A stretch of 64,000 bases of DNA from Streptomyces spectabilis (GCF_008704795.1 NZ_CP023690.1:9372501-9436500); one strand, 5' to 3'. Counted from the first letter of the stretch, positions 27,121 through 35,699 are shown. A program made the numbers and translations. Notes: a model not told the origin generated them from the sequence alone.

Positions 27121-27249
27121 ATGCAGAAGGACGTCATCCACAACGACCCGCTCGCGGAGGACGAGACGAACCGGAAGCCGAGCATCGGCATCACGGTCAC
27201 CGTCCCGTTCCGCAACGCCGAGGACGGCGAAGAGAGCGTCGAGGACTGA
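27121..27249 (+). CDS. Putative RiPP precursor peptide, 42 aa
   Basis: The ATG at 27121, after GAGAGGAGAGAG, encodes 42 residues. The first twenty (MQKDVIHNDPLAED, then ETNRKP) are polar and acidic like a leader. Residues 21-29 are SIGITVTVP, rich in beta-branched residues, followed by F30-R31-N32 and an acidic tail ending ESVED. Pro20 and Pro29 bound the hydrophobic segment. There is no cysteine, so lanthionine, thiazole or sactionine chemistry is excluded. A stem-loop follows the stop and the radical-SAM gene starts 68 bp on. I recognise no named precursor family; the call rests on context and composition. Confidence 0.75.
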   Translation: MQKDVIHNDPLAEDETNRKPSIGITVTVPFRNAEDGEESVED

Positions 27250-27261
27250 TCCCGAACCGGT

Positions 27262-27290
27262 CGGCCCCCGGGAACACCCCCCGGGGGCCG
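27262..27290 (+). terminator. Stem-loop between precursor and radical-SAM genes
   Basis: CGGCCCCCGGG (27262-27272) pairs with CCCGGGGGCCG (27280-27290), an 11-bp stem with a 7-nt loop. Such hairpins commonly follow RiPP precursor genes and raise precursor transcript relative to the enzymes, by partial termination or 3'-end protection. Confidence 0.65.
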
Positions 27291-27317
27291 GCCGGCCCCA
27301 CCATCGGAGGAGCGCCC

Positions 27318-29240
27318 ATGCGCGTACTGCTGGTCAACATGCCCTGGTCGCCCATCGACCTTCCGTCCCTCGCCCTGGGCATCCTCAAACGGAGCGTGGA
27401 CGAGCGCGTCCCCGGCGCCACCGCCGAGGTCCTGCACGCCAACCTCGCCTTCACCGACTGGATCACCGAGCGCACCGAGTTCACCGGTGACGACTACGAG
27501 TACTACGCGCTCTCCTCGTACTTCATGGGCTGCGGCGACTGGGTCTTCTCCTCCGCCCTGTACGACGACCCGGGCTGGCGGGACGAGGAGTTCACCGCCA
27601 CGATGACCGGCAAGCTGAAGGCCGCGCGGATGAAAATGACGCGCGAACTGCACCGCGTCGTCCCCGAGTTCGTCGAGATGATCGCGCGGCAGATCGTGGC
27701 GAAGGAGCCCGACGTCGTCGGCTTCACCTCCACCTTCCAGCAGAACACCGCCGCGCTCGCCGCCGCCCGCCGGGTCAAGGAACTCGCCCCGCACGTCGTG
27801 ACCGTCCTGGGCGGCGCCAACTGCGACGGCGAGCAGGGCGCCGCCGTGCACCGCAACTTCCCCTTCGTCGACTACGTCGTCCGCGGCGAGGGCGAGGGCG
27901 CCTTCCCGCAGCTGCTCACCGCGCTCGGCGAGGAGTCCGCGGTCGACGACGTGCCCGGCCTGTGCCGCCGCGACGCGACGGGAGTGAGCGTCGCCAACCC
28001 GATGGCCACCCGGCCGCTGCCGCCCGCCGCCATCCTGCCGCCCGACTACAGCGGCTACTTCGAGCGCCTCGCCGCCTCGGTGGCCCGCAACTGGGTGGAG
28101 CCCAAGCTCGTCGTCGAAGGCGCCCGCGGCTGCTGGTGGGGCGAGAAGCACCACTGCACCTTCTGCGGGCTCAACGGCTCGTTCATGGAGTTCCGCTCCA
28201 AGAGCCCGGACACCTTCTACGAAGAGATCATGGACCTGGCCCGCCGCCACCGGGTGCTCGACATGTACGTCGTCGACAACATCCTCGACATGCGCTACCT
28301 GACGACCGTGCTGCCCCGCATCATCGACAGCGGGTACGACCTGCGCCTGCACATCGAGATCAAGGCCAATATGAAGCGCAGCCAGCTGCGCACCCTCGCC
28401 GACGCCGGACTGATCTACGTCCAGCCGGGCATCGAGAGCCTCAACAGCCGCGTCCTCGACCTGATGGACAAGGGCGTCAGCGGCTGCCAGAACGTCCGGA
28501 TGCTGCGCGACGGCGCCGAGACCGGTCTCTCCGTCGCCTGGAACTATCTGCACGGCTTCCCGGGCGAGAGCGCCGAGGACTACGACCCGGTCGTCGCGCA
28601 GATCCCCGCCCTCGAACACCTCGACCCACCGGTCGACCTCTCCGCCCGCATCGCCATCGAGCGCTTCAGCCCCTACTTCGAGCGGCCCGAACTGGGCTTC
28701 ACCGGGCTGCGCCCCGAGGCGCACTACCGCTTCACCTACGACCTGCCCGAAGAAGAGCTGTACGGCATGGCGTACGTCTTCGAGGCCCCGGCCCGAGGCG
28801 TCGGCGAGGAGACCGTCAACGCCCTCAACGCGGCCCTCGGCGACTGGAAGAAGCACCACACGGACGCCCGCCTCACCCACGACGACCACGGCGACCGCAT
28901 CGTCCTGGTCAGTCGCAGGCGCGCCTTCGCCTGGCGCGCCATGGAGCTGAGCGACCCCTTGGAGCTGGCCGTCTTCCGCCTCCTCGACCAGCCGCACGGC
29001 CTCCAGGCCCTCACCCGCAAGGCCGCCGCGCGCGTCCCGGAAGCCACCGTCGACGAGGACCGGCTGCGGCGGCTCCTCGACTCCTGGCTCGCCCTGGGCA
29101 TCGTCTTCGCGGACGCGGGCCAGTACGTCCACATCGCCCCGGCCGCGGTCAACGAGGACCTGCTGCGCCTCGACTTCATGCGGCACGTCCACGCGGAGGA
29201 CGGCGCGGCCGACTCCGCAGCCGTGCCCGAGCCGGCCTGA
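27318..29240 (+). CDS. RiPP maturation B12-binding radical SAM C-methyltransferase
   Basis: 640 residues. The N-terminal part (about 1-220) is a cobalamin-binding Rossmann-like domain (VLLVNMPWSP; VVTVLGGANCDGEQG). The radical SAM domain holds the family-specific cluster motif GCWWGEKHHCTFCGLNG, with Cys272, Cys280 and Cys283. This CxxxxxxxCxxC form with CWWG...CGLN is that of the bacteriocin/RiPP maturation radical SAM family, which methylates unactivated carbons of peptides. The C-terminal region (about 480-640) probably binds the precursor. GGAGGAG precedes the ATG at 27318. The likely targets are beta-carbons of Val, Thr or Ile in the precursor core. Confidence 0.92.
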   Translation: MRVLLVNMPWSPIDLPSLALGILKRSVDERVPGATAEVLHANLAFTDWITERTEFTGDDYEYYALSSYFMGCGDWVFSSALYDDPGWRDEEFTATMTGKLKAARMKMTRELHRVVPEFVEMIARQIVAKEPDVVGFTSTFQQNTAALAAARRVKELAPHVVTVLGGANCDGEQGAAVHRNFPFVDYVVRGEGEGAFPQLLTALGEESAVDDVPGLCRRDATGVSVANPMATRPLPPAAILPPDYSGYFERLAASVARNWVEPKLVVEGARGCWWGEKHHCTFCGLNGSFMEFRSKSPDTFYEEIMDLARRHRVLDMYVVDNILDMRYLTTVLPRIIDSGYDLRLHIEIKANMKRSQLRTLADAGLIYVQPGIESLNSRVLDLMDKGVSGCQNVRMLRDGAETGLSVAWNYLHGFPGESAEDYDPVVAQIPALEHLDPPVDLSARIAIERFSPYFERPELGFTGLRPEAHYRFTYDLPEEELYGMAYVFEAPARGVGEETVNALNAALGDWKKHHTDARLTHDDHGDRIVLVSRRRAFAWRAMELSDPLELAVFRLLDQPHGLQALTRKAAARVPEATVDEDRLRRLLDSWLALGIVFADAGQYVHIAPAAVNEDLLRLDFMRHVHAEDGAADSAAVPEPA

Positions 29241-29308
29241 CCCGCCCGGTCGGCCGCCCGCCCGACCGCCTGCCCGCCCGATCGCTCGACCGTCCGACGA
29301 GGAGCCCG

Positions 29309-29962
29309 ATGACCGCAACGCTCACCTCGCCCACGCTCCTTGCCTGGCGCGACTACGACCCCGCCGCGTGCGCGCTGCCCGGCATGTTCCTCGGCGAGGT
29401 GCCGCTGCCGGGCCCGGCCCGCGGCGAGGCGGCGCGCCTGTGGGAGCTGGGCGCGCGCCGGGTGCGCCTGCCCGCCCCCGTCGACCTGACCGCCGCCACC
29501 GATCCGGTCGCCGCCCTGCACTGGCTCAGCCTGGTGAGGGACCTGACCGCACGCGCCGTCATGGTCGAGTGGGAGCTGCTGCTCGACCCGGACGCGGGGG
29601 ACGCCTTGCGGGTGCTCAGCCACCTCCAGCCGCCCGCCGCGCTCCGGGGCCCCGCCGACGCCGAGGACTCCCTGCGCACCTGGCGGCGCGGCCACTACCT
29701 GTGCAAATGCCTGTGGCGCAAGGGGCCCGGCTTCATCCAGATCCGTGACCGCCGCTGGGGCGAGCTGCGCCGCTTCACCGCCGACGAACCCGAGTACGAG
29801 ACGGCCATCGACCTCCTGGACTACGGCGCCCCCGCCGACACCGTCCCGCAGGCCGCCCTCGACGACTTCCGCGGCGAACAACTCGCCCTGGACGTCGGCT
29901 CGTACGCCTGGTGGATCCCGTACCGCGTCAGCCGCTGGCTCCAGCAGTCGATCGCGATCTGA
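29309..29962 (+). CDS. DUF5825 family protein, RiPP-associated
   Basis: A 217-residue soluble protein matching the DUF5825 pattern, as I recall it, found beside RiPP-type radical SAM methyltransferases. Features include an N-terminal substrate-like region (LPGMFLGEVPLPG), a central RRGHYLCKCLWRKGPGFIQIRD segment that I cite only in part, and a C-terminal aromatic tail (YAWWIPYRVSRWLQQ). It may serve as a precursor-binding or partner protein of the methyltransferase. GAGGAG precedes the ATG at 29309, 68 bp after the radical-SAM stop. Its biochemical role is unknown. Confidence 0.78.
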   Translation: MTATLTSPTLLAWRDYDPAACALPGMFLGEVPLPGPARGEAARLWELGARRVRLPAPVDLTAATDPVAALHWLSLVRDLTARAVMVEWELLLDPDAGDALRVLSHLQPPAALRGPADAEDSLRTWRRGHYLCKCLWRKGPGFIQIRDRRWGELRRFTADEPEYETAIDLLDYGAPADTVPQAALDDFRGEQLALDVGSYAWWIPYRVSRWLQQSIAI

Positions 29963-29976
29963 ACGAGGTGCCGTGC

Positions 29977-30012
29977 GGGCCGCGCCGGAATATGAGGGCC
30001 GCGCCGGAATAT
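29977..30012 (+). repeat. Two 17-bp direct repeats upstream of the ribosomal protection gene
   Basis: GGGCCGCGCCGGAATAT occurs at 29977-29993 and again at 29996-30012, a 19-bp period that puts both copies nearly on the same helix face after two turns. The second copy runs into AATATT. It lies between the DUF5825 stop and the leader ORF, where an activator or repressor would act. Confidence 0.7.
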
Positions 30013-30080
30013 TCGGTCGACGGCCCTGAACCCCGGGTGCGACCATCGCCGCAGCAGCCGACGAGATCAAGGAGCAGGCG

Positions 30081-30194
30081 ATGCGCGGAACGTCCATGTC
30101 CCAGACGAAAGGAACAGTCATCAACCTGAAGGACATGACGCTCTGTGCGCACCACGCACCGCACGCTGAACCTGGGAATCCTGGCGCATGTTGA
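30081..30194 (+). CDS. Small ORF overlapping the start of the ribosomal protection gene, 37 aa
   Basis: AAGGAG with seven-base spacing precedes the ATG at 30081. The frame ends at TGA 30192-30194, 50 bases inside the resistance gene, whose GTG at 30145 has no good ribosome site of its own. Translation of this ORF could therefore open or couple initiation of the resistance gene, in the manner of tet(M) leader peptides. Composition (MRGTSMSQTKGTVINLKDM at the start) gives no family. It could instead be an overlooked second peptide. Confidence 0.45.
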   Translation: MRGTSMSQTKGTVINLKDMTLCAHHAPHAEPGNPGAC

Positions 30195-32115
30195 CGCCGG
30201 CAAGACGAGCCTGACCGAGCGGCTCCTGTACGAGGCCGGGGCCATCGACGCCATCGGCAGCGTCGACGCGGGCAGCACCCACACCGACTCGCTCGACCTG
30301 GAGCGCCGCCGCGGCATCACCATCAAGTCGGCGGTCGTGAACTTCCGGCTCGGCAGCGGCTCCTCGGCCGTCTCGGTGAACCTGATCGACACGCCCGGCC
30401 ACCCCGACTTCATCGCCGAGGTGGAGCGGGTCCTCGGCGTGCTCGACGGGGCCGTGCTCGTCGTCTCCGCCGTGGAAGGCGTACAGCCGCAGACGCGCAT
30501 CCTGATGCGGACGCTGAAACGGCTCGGCATCCCGACCCTGCTCTTCATCAACAAGGCCGACCGGCGCGGCGCCGACGACACGCGTGTCCTGCGCGAGGCC
30601 GGGCGCAGGCTCGGCGTGCCCACCGTCGCGATGGGGCGCGTCACCGAAGGCCTCGGCACGCACACGGCGCGCGTCACGGCCTTCACCGAGCGCGATGCCC
30701 CTTTCACGCGCGGGCTCCTCGACGTGCTCACCGCACGGGACGACGCCCTCCTCGCCGCGTACGTGGCCGACGAAGCCTCCGTTCCGTACGAGCGGCTGCA
30801 CGCCGCCCTCGTGGCGCAGACCCGCGAGGGCCGGGTGCATCCGGTGTACGTCGGTTCGGCGATCACCGGCGCGGGCATCCGGGAACTCGTCGCGGGCATC
30901 AAGGAGCTGCTGCCCGCCGAGCACCCCGACACCGAGGGCGCCCTGTCGGGGCGGGTCTTCAAGGTGGAGCGCGGCGAGGGCGGCGAGAAGGTCGCGTACG
31001 CCCGGCTGTTCTCCGGCTCGCTCGCGGTCCGCGAGCGCGTCGCGGTCGGAGACACCAAGGCCAAGGTCACCGACGCGGCCGTCTTCGACCGGGGCGCGCT
31101 GGAGCGCCGGACGGCGGCGCGTGCCGGGGAGATCGCCACGCTGCGCGGGCTCGCGGCGGTCCGCGTCGGCGACGTGATCGGCAGCCCGCTGCTCGGCCGC
31201 CCCTACGACCACGTCTTCGCGCCGCCCTCCCTCGAAACCGTGGTGGTGCCCGCGGACCCGGCCGACCAGGGAGCGCTGCACATGGCCCTGACCCGGCTCG
31301 CCGAGCAGGACCCCCTGATCGGGCTGCGGCAGGACCCGGGCGGCCGGGAGCTGTCCGTCTCCCTCTACGGCGAGGTGCAGAAGGAGGTCCTCGCGGCGAG
31401 CCTGGCCGAACAGCACCTGACGGTCGCGTTCCGGCAGACGACACCGATCTGCGTCGAGCGCGTCACCGGTACCGGCGCGGCCCACGAGATCCTCGACGAG
31501 GAGGACAATCCCTTCCTGGCGACGGTGGGGCTGCGCGTGGAGCCCGGCCGGGCGGGCGACGGCGTCACCTTCCGGCTCGACGTGGAACTCGGCTCGCTGC
31601 CGCCGGCCTACATGCGTGCCGTGGAGGAGACGGTCCGCACCACACTGACGCAGGGGGTGTACGGCTGGCAGGTCCCCGACTGCGTGGTGACGATGACCCA
31701 CTCGGGCTTCTGCAGCATCAGGAGCACGGCGGGCGAGTTCCGCGCGCTGACGCCCCTGGTCCTGATGACCGCGCTGAGCCGGGCCGGGACGGTGGTCCAC
31801 GAGCCGATGCACCGGTTCGTCCTCGAAGTCCCGCAGGAGGCGTACGCGCCGGTGGCGCTCGCCCTGGCCCGCCACCGGGCCGTGCCGGGAACACCCGCGG
31901 CACGCGGTGACGCGTTCGTCGTCGAGGGCCACCTGCCCGCGGACCAGGTGCACGGCCTAGAGCGCGAGCTGCCCGAGCTCACCGGTGGCGAGGGCGTCCT
32001 GGAGACGTCCTTCGGCCACTACCGCGCGACGACGCCCCCGCCGACCCGGGCCCGGACGGACCACAACCCGCTGCACCGGGAGGAGTACCTGCTGCACGCC
32101 CACCGGCGGATGTGA
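30145..32115 (+). CDS. Otr(A)/Tet(M)-type ribosomal protection GTPase
   Basis: A 656-residue EF-G-like GTPase that dislodges tetracyclines from the ribosomal A site. G1 is AHVDAGKTS, G3 is DTPGH, and G4 is NKAD. The C-terminal domain IV and final helix regions are present, and VLVVSAVEGVQPQTRILMRTL is near-identical to the Otr(A) group. The start is GTG at 30145, within the overlapping small ORF. It lies on the same strand directly after the RiPP genes, so it may be self-immunity for that product rather than tetracycline resistance. The family call is firm; the physiological ligand is not. Confidence 0.93.
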   Translation: MRTTHRTLNLGILAHVDAGKTSLTERLLYEAGAIDAIGSVDAGSTHTDSLDLERRRGITIKSAVVNFRLGSGSSAVSVNLIDTPGHPDFIAEVERVLGVLDGAVLVVSAVEGVQPQTRILMRTLKRLGIPTLLFINKADRRGADDTRVLREAGRRLGVPTVAMGRVTEGLGTHTARVTAFTERDAPFTRGLLDVLTARDDALLAAYVADEASVPYERLHAALVAQTREGRVHPVYVGSAITGAGIRELVAGIKELLPAEHPDTEGALSGRVFKVERGEGGEKVAYARLFSGSLAVRERVAVGDTKAKVTDAAVFDRGALERRTAARAGEIATLRGLAAVRVGDVIGSPLLGRPYDHVFAPPSLETVVVPADPADQGALHMALTRLAEQDPLIGLRQDPGGRELSVSLYGEVQKEVLAASLAEQHLTVAFRQTTPICVERVTGTGAAHEILDEEDNPFLATVGLRVEPGRAGDGVTFRLDVELGSLPPAYMRAVEETVRTTLTQGVYGWQVPDCVVTMTHSGFCSIRSTAGEFRALTPLVLMTALSRAGTVVHEPMHRFVLEVPQEAYAPVALALARHRAVPGTPAARGDAFVVEGHLPADQVHGLERELPELTGGEGVLETSFGHYRATTPPPTRARTDHNPLHREEYLLHAHRRM

Positions 32116-32209
32116 GCGACGGCGAGGGGACGCGGTCACCACTCCTCCCGGGTGCCGCGTGCCAGAGGGCACCGAGTGACCCCGCGTCGCGGCAGGCGCG
32201 GAAGGCGTC

Positions 32210-32407
32210 CTACGCCGTGCGGTCCCGGCGCCCGGTCAGAGCGCTGAAGTCCAGCATCGCGTCGGCTTCGCGCTGGGTCTCCTCCGCGGTGCGGGCGGCG
32301 ATGGCGACCACGTCACCTCGTTCGGCTATCAGCAGGTCGTAGATGGGTGCGGTGGGCTCTGCGGTATGCACGCTTTGTCGTCCGTTTCTGCTGGTCGTCG
32401 GGGGCAT
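32210..32407 (-). CDS. Small hypothetical protein, 65 aa
   Basis: A short soluble protein with an AEPTAPIYDLLIAERGDV stretch and a C-terminal DFSALTGRRDRTA. The pattern recalls a recurrent small Streptomyces protein family of unknown role, but I cannot name it. The ATG at 32407 is preceded by GGGTG; GTG at 32410 is an alternative. No membrane segment or motif is visible. Confidence 0.55.
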   Translation of the reverse strand: MPPTTSRNGRQSVHTAEPTAPIYDLLIAERGDVVAIAARTAEETQREADAMLDFSALTGRRDRTA

Positions 32408-32551
32408 CACCCTACTCGGCGTGCTCGGTGGGAGGAGGGGGAGGGGGTGACCCGGTGCTTGCCTCCGGGGCGTTCGCAGGGTGTGCGCAAGGGGTCCGTT
32501 CGACGAGCAGCGGGGCGATCGTCTTTCGGCGCGCGAGGGACCGCACCGGCC

Positions 32552-33208
32552 TCACGGGGTGGCGCGCAGGAGCACCAGCGATCCGTCGAAGTCCTGGCGG
32601 GCGGCGGGGTCCAGCAGGAGTTCTGGACGGCCGTAGTACGTCTCGTTGAAACCGTCGGTGCAGTCCAGCGGGATGGGTACGGGCCGGACGGTGGTGGTGC
32701 CGCCGAGCGCGGCCGCGAGCCGGTGCAGGGAGGGGTAGCGGCGGGCTTCGGTCTCCGGGGCGTCGGGGGCGTACTCGTAGAGCCAGAAGTCGCGGACGCG
32801 CGCGGGGCCACAGGCCAGGACGACGACGGGGCCGCGGGTGACGCGGAGCATCTCGCGCAGCCCGGCCTCGGCGTCGGACCACTCGTGGACGCTGAAGAGG
32901 GTCATCGCCGCGTCGAACTGCCCGTCGGCGAAGGGGAGGTCTTCGGTGACGGCGTCGACGGCGGTGGCGAGCCGGGCGGGTCGCTGGGCGCGCATGGCGA
33001 GCGAGGGCTCGACGGCGGTGATCGTGCGGGCCGTGGCTTCGTACGGTCCGGTGCCCGCGCCGACGTTGAGGACGTCACGCGCGTCGCCGAGGGCCTGGGC
33101 GATGACGTGGGCGATGCGCTCGTCCGGGCGGCGGCAGGAGGCGTGGCGGTGCCCGAACGCGCCGTGGTCGACGTCGTCGGCGCTGCCGTCGTAGAGGCGC
33201 ATGACCAT
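32552..33208 (-). CDS. Class I SAM-dependent methyltransferase
   Basis: A 218-residue Rossmann-like methyltransferase. Motif I is DVLNVGAGTGPYE; the acidic post-motif is AVEPSLAMRAQR; and ALGDAR...LPFADGQFDAAMTLFSVHEW marks the region after beta-4. The N-terminal YDGSADDVDHGAFG resembles other small-molecule methyltransferases of this clan. It is separated from the upstream SDR gene by a strong terminator, so it is transcribed on its own. The substrate is unknown. Confidence 0.88.
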   Translation of the reverse strand: MVMRLYDGSADDVDHGAFGHRHASCRRPDERIAHVIAQALGDARDVLNVGAGTGPYEATARTITAVEPSLAMRAQRPARLATAVDAVTEDLPFADGQFDAAMTLFSVHEWSDAEAGLREMLRVTRGPVVVLACGPARVRDFWLYEYAPDAPETEARRYPSLHRLAAALGGTTTVRPVPIPLDCTDGFNETYYGRPELLLDPAARQDFDGSLVLLRATP

Positions 33209-33291
33209 GAGTGACCTCGTTTCCCGGGCCTGGCCGGGGCGGTCGTCTCCGCGCTTCGAGCAATGCCCCTCATCGTCCGGGCGTCATGGCT

Positions 33292-33326
33292 TCAGGCCGT
33301 GGTGACGGGGCGTCACCACGGCCTGA
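33292..33326. terminator. Strong bidirectional terminator hairpin
   Basis: TCAGGCCGTGGTGACG (33292-33307) and CGTCACCACGGCCTGA (33311-33326) form a perfect 16-bp stem around GGG. It lies 17 bp past the stop of the NmrA-like gene and 84 bp upstream of the methyltransferase start. Confidence 0.85.
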
Positions 33327-33342
33327 CCGTTCAGGAGGCGGT

Positions 33343-34182
33343 TCAGGAGGCGGTGAATTCGGTGGCGTGGTCGGCGGCCCAGGTGGTGAAGGGGCGGGCG
33401 GGGTGGCCGGTGAGGTGCTCGACCGCGTCGGTGAGGGGTACGGGCCTGCCGTCGTGGGACTCCCACCAGTTCAGCAGGGCGTCGGCGTACACGGCGGGGA
33501 TGTGGTCGGCCATCTCCCGCTTCCACTCTTCGCGGGAGGCGCGGTGGACCGGGATCGGGCGGCCGATGGCCGCGGCGAGCTGCTCGATCTGCCCGGCGAA
33601 GGTGAGGGAGTCGGGTCCGGTGAGGGTGAACCGGCCGCCGCGGTGCCGGGGATCGGTCACGGCCGCGTACGCGGCTTCGGCGACGTCGTGTTCGTGGATG
33701 GCGTCGTTGTGGGCGTGCGGATAGGGCAGGCTGACGGGCCTTCCGGCCTTGATGGGCCAGGCCCAGGCGCCCGCGTTGGAGGCGAAGGAGCCGGGCCGCA
33801 GGATCGTGGTGGTCAGCGGCGAGGCCAGCAGGGCCTGTTCGACGTCGAGGTGGGACTTGGCGAGCGGGTCGCCGGCGGCGTCGGGGCCGAGGACGCTGGA
33901 GGACGAGAGCAGCACGACGTGGGTGACACCGGCGTGGTGGGCCTCGGCGGCGAAGTCGCCGATGCGGTCGGGGGCGGCGTAGAGGAAGACGGTGGTGACG
34001 CCGTCCAGCGCGGCGGGGAAGGTGGCCGGGTCGGTGAGGTCGAGGCGGACCGTCGCGACTCCGTCGGGCGGCGTGAGGTCCTCGGGGCGGGCGGAGCCGA
34101 CGCGGACGGGCAGCCGGTCGCGGTGGAGCAGGGTGGTCAGACGAGTGGCGACCGCGCCGCGGCCTCCGGTGATCAAGTACAT
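33343..34182 (-). CDS. NmrA-like NAD(P)-binding oxidoreductase
   Basis: A 279-residue atypical short-chain dehydrogenase. The N-terminal nucleotide motif is MYLITGGRGAVATRL. The mid-region VVLLSSSSVLGPDA and TILRPGSFASN match the NmrA/QOR2 group, which acts as NADPH sensors or quinone reductases and lacks the classical YxxxK pair. It follows the DHA2 transporter gene by 34 bp on the same strand, so the two form an operon controlled by the divergent TetR gene. Confidence 0.9.
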   Translation of the reverse strand: MYLITGGRGAVATRLTTLLHRDRLPVRVGSARPEDLTPPDGVATVRLDLTDPATFPAALDGVTTVFLYAAPDRIGDFAAEAHHAGVTHVVLLSSSSVLGPDAAGDPLAKSHLDVEQALLASPLTTTILRPGSFASNAGAWAWPIKAGRPVSLPYPHAHNDAIHEHDVAEAAYAAVTDPRHRGGRFTLTGPDSLTFAGQIEQLAAAIGRPIPVHRASREEWKREMADHIPAVYADALLNWWESHDGRPVPLTDAVEHLTGHPARPFTTWAADHATEFTAS

Positions 34183-34216
34183 GGTTCCGGTGCTTTCTTC
34201 TGGTCGGAAGAGTGGG

Positions 34217-35641
34217 TCAGTGGTGCTGGGGCTGGGACCTGCGCGGCAGCAGGCGCACCAGGCCGCAGCAGGCGAGCGTGATCGCGGCCACGACGAGGAG
34301 GCTGGTGGTCATGGCCTCGGCGGGCCGGTGCGGGGTGTGCAGATAGACGGTGGTGACGGCGGCGGCGCCGAGGGCGTTGGCGAGCTGCTGGACGGCGGTC
34401 AGGGAGCCGGAGCCGGAGCCGGCCTCGTCCGGGGTGACGTCACCGAGGGTGATGTCGTAGACGGTGCCGAAGCAGGTGCCCATGCCGAGCCCGATCACGA
34501 CGGCCGCGAGCACGATGACGGCAGGACCGGTGCCGGTCGCCCAGGTGTGGACGGCGGCCCACAGGCCGAGCGTGCCGGTCAGGGTGGTGACGAGGCCGAT
34601 CAGGATCAGGGTGCGGCCGAGACGGCCGATGAGCCGGTGGCAGGCGATCGAGGCGACGACGATGCCCGCGGCCACGGGGGCGCTGCCGACCAGGGCGGTG
34701 CGCAGCGGCGAGTAGCCGAGGCCGCCCTGGAGGAACAGGGAGACGACGTACAGCAGTCCGGCGACGGCGGCGAAGAAGGCGATGCCCAGGACGAGTCCGG
34801 AGACGAAGCCGCGATTGCGGAACAGTGAGGGCTTGATCAGCGGGTTCGTCGCGGTGGTTTGGCGGCGGGCGAAGGCGGCGAAGAACACGGCCGACGCGGC
34901 GAGCGCGACCCAGGCGGCCGGGCGCCAGCCGTGGGCGGGGCCGTCGATCAGGCCGAACAGCAGGGCCGCCATCGCCCCCGCGAGCAGCACCGAGCCGACG
35001 GTGTCGATGACCGTGGCCCGGTCGCCGGTGTCGTGCGGCAGCAGACGGTGCGCGGCGAACAGGGCGGCGCCGCCGAGCACGATGTTGATCAGGAACATGG
35101 CACGCCAGCCGAGCCCCAGCGGATCGGTGTCGATCAGGACGGCGGCCAGGATCGGGCCGCCGACCGCGGACAGGCCGAGGACGGGCCCGAAGGCGCTGAA
35201 CGCCTTGCCGATCCGGTCGCGGGGGAAGACGGCTCCGAGGATGCCGAAGCCCTGCGGGATCAGCAGCGCCCCGAAGGCGCCCTGGACGAGGCGGGCCGCG
35301 ACGAGCGGGGCGGGCCCGGTGGCGAGGCCGCAGGCGACGGAGGCGACGGTGAACCCGGCGAGGCCGGTCAGGAAGACCCGGCGCCGTCCGTACTTGTCGC
35401 CGAGCCGCCCGCCGACGACCAGGAGCACGCCGAGGGCGAGGGCGTAGGAGGCGCCGAGCCACTGGATCAGGGACGGTCCGCCGCCGAGCGAGGCGGTGAT
35501 GGTGGGCGCGGCGAGGTGGGTGACGGTGGCGTCGATCAGGTCGAGCACCTCGGCCGCCAGGATCACGGCGAGGACTGCCCGGCGGCGGGCGGGAGGCAGC
35601 ACCCCGGCCGGGGCGGGCGGGGTGGCGAGGGTGGTGGTCAT
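34217..35641 (-). CDS. MFS transporter, DHA2 family (EmrB/QacA type)
   Basis: A 474-residue drug exporter with about fourteen helices. The motif LDLIDATVTHLAAPTI in helix 1 and GGRLGDKYGRRRVF in the 2-3 loop are those of the EmrB/QacA group. The ATG at 35641 fixes the start: an upstream in-frame extension runs through the operator array and is not coding. It is divergent from the TetR gene at 35795, and downstream is an NmrA-like reductase, a common efflux-plus-reductase detoxification pair. Confidence 0.93.
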   Translation of the reverse strand: MTTTLATPPAPAGVLPPARRRAVLAVILAAEVLDLIDATVTHLAAPTITASLGGGPSLIQWLGASYALALGVLLVVGGRLGDKYGRRRVFLTGLAGFTVASVACGLATGPAPLVAARLVQGAFGALLIPQGFGILGAVFPRDRIGKAFSAFGPVLGLSAVGGPILAAVLIDTDPLGLGWRAMFLINIVLGGAALFAAHRLLPHDTGDRATVIDTVGSVLLAGAMAALLFGLIDGPAHGWRPAAWVALAASAVFFAAFARRQTTATNPLIKPSLFRNRGFVSGLVLGIAFFAAVAGLLYVVSLFLQGGLGYSPLRTALVGSAPVAAGIVVASIACHRLIGRLGRTLILIGLVTTLTGTLGLWAAVHTWATGTGPAVIVLAAVVIGLGMGTCFGTVYDITLGDVTPDEAGSGSGSLTAVQQLANALGAAAVTTVYLHTPHRPAEAMTTSLLVVAAITLACCGLVRLLPRRSQPQHH

Positions 35642-35699
35642 GAGGGGGCTTCCGGCAACAGGACGGAGGGGCTTCCGGCAGGACGAAGACAGTTCCAGG

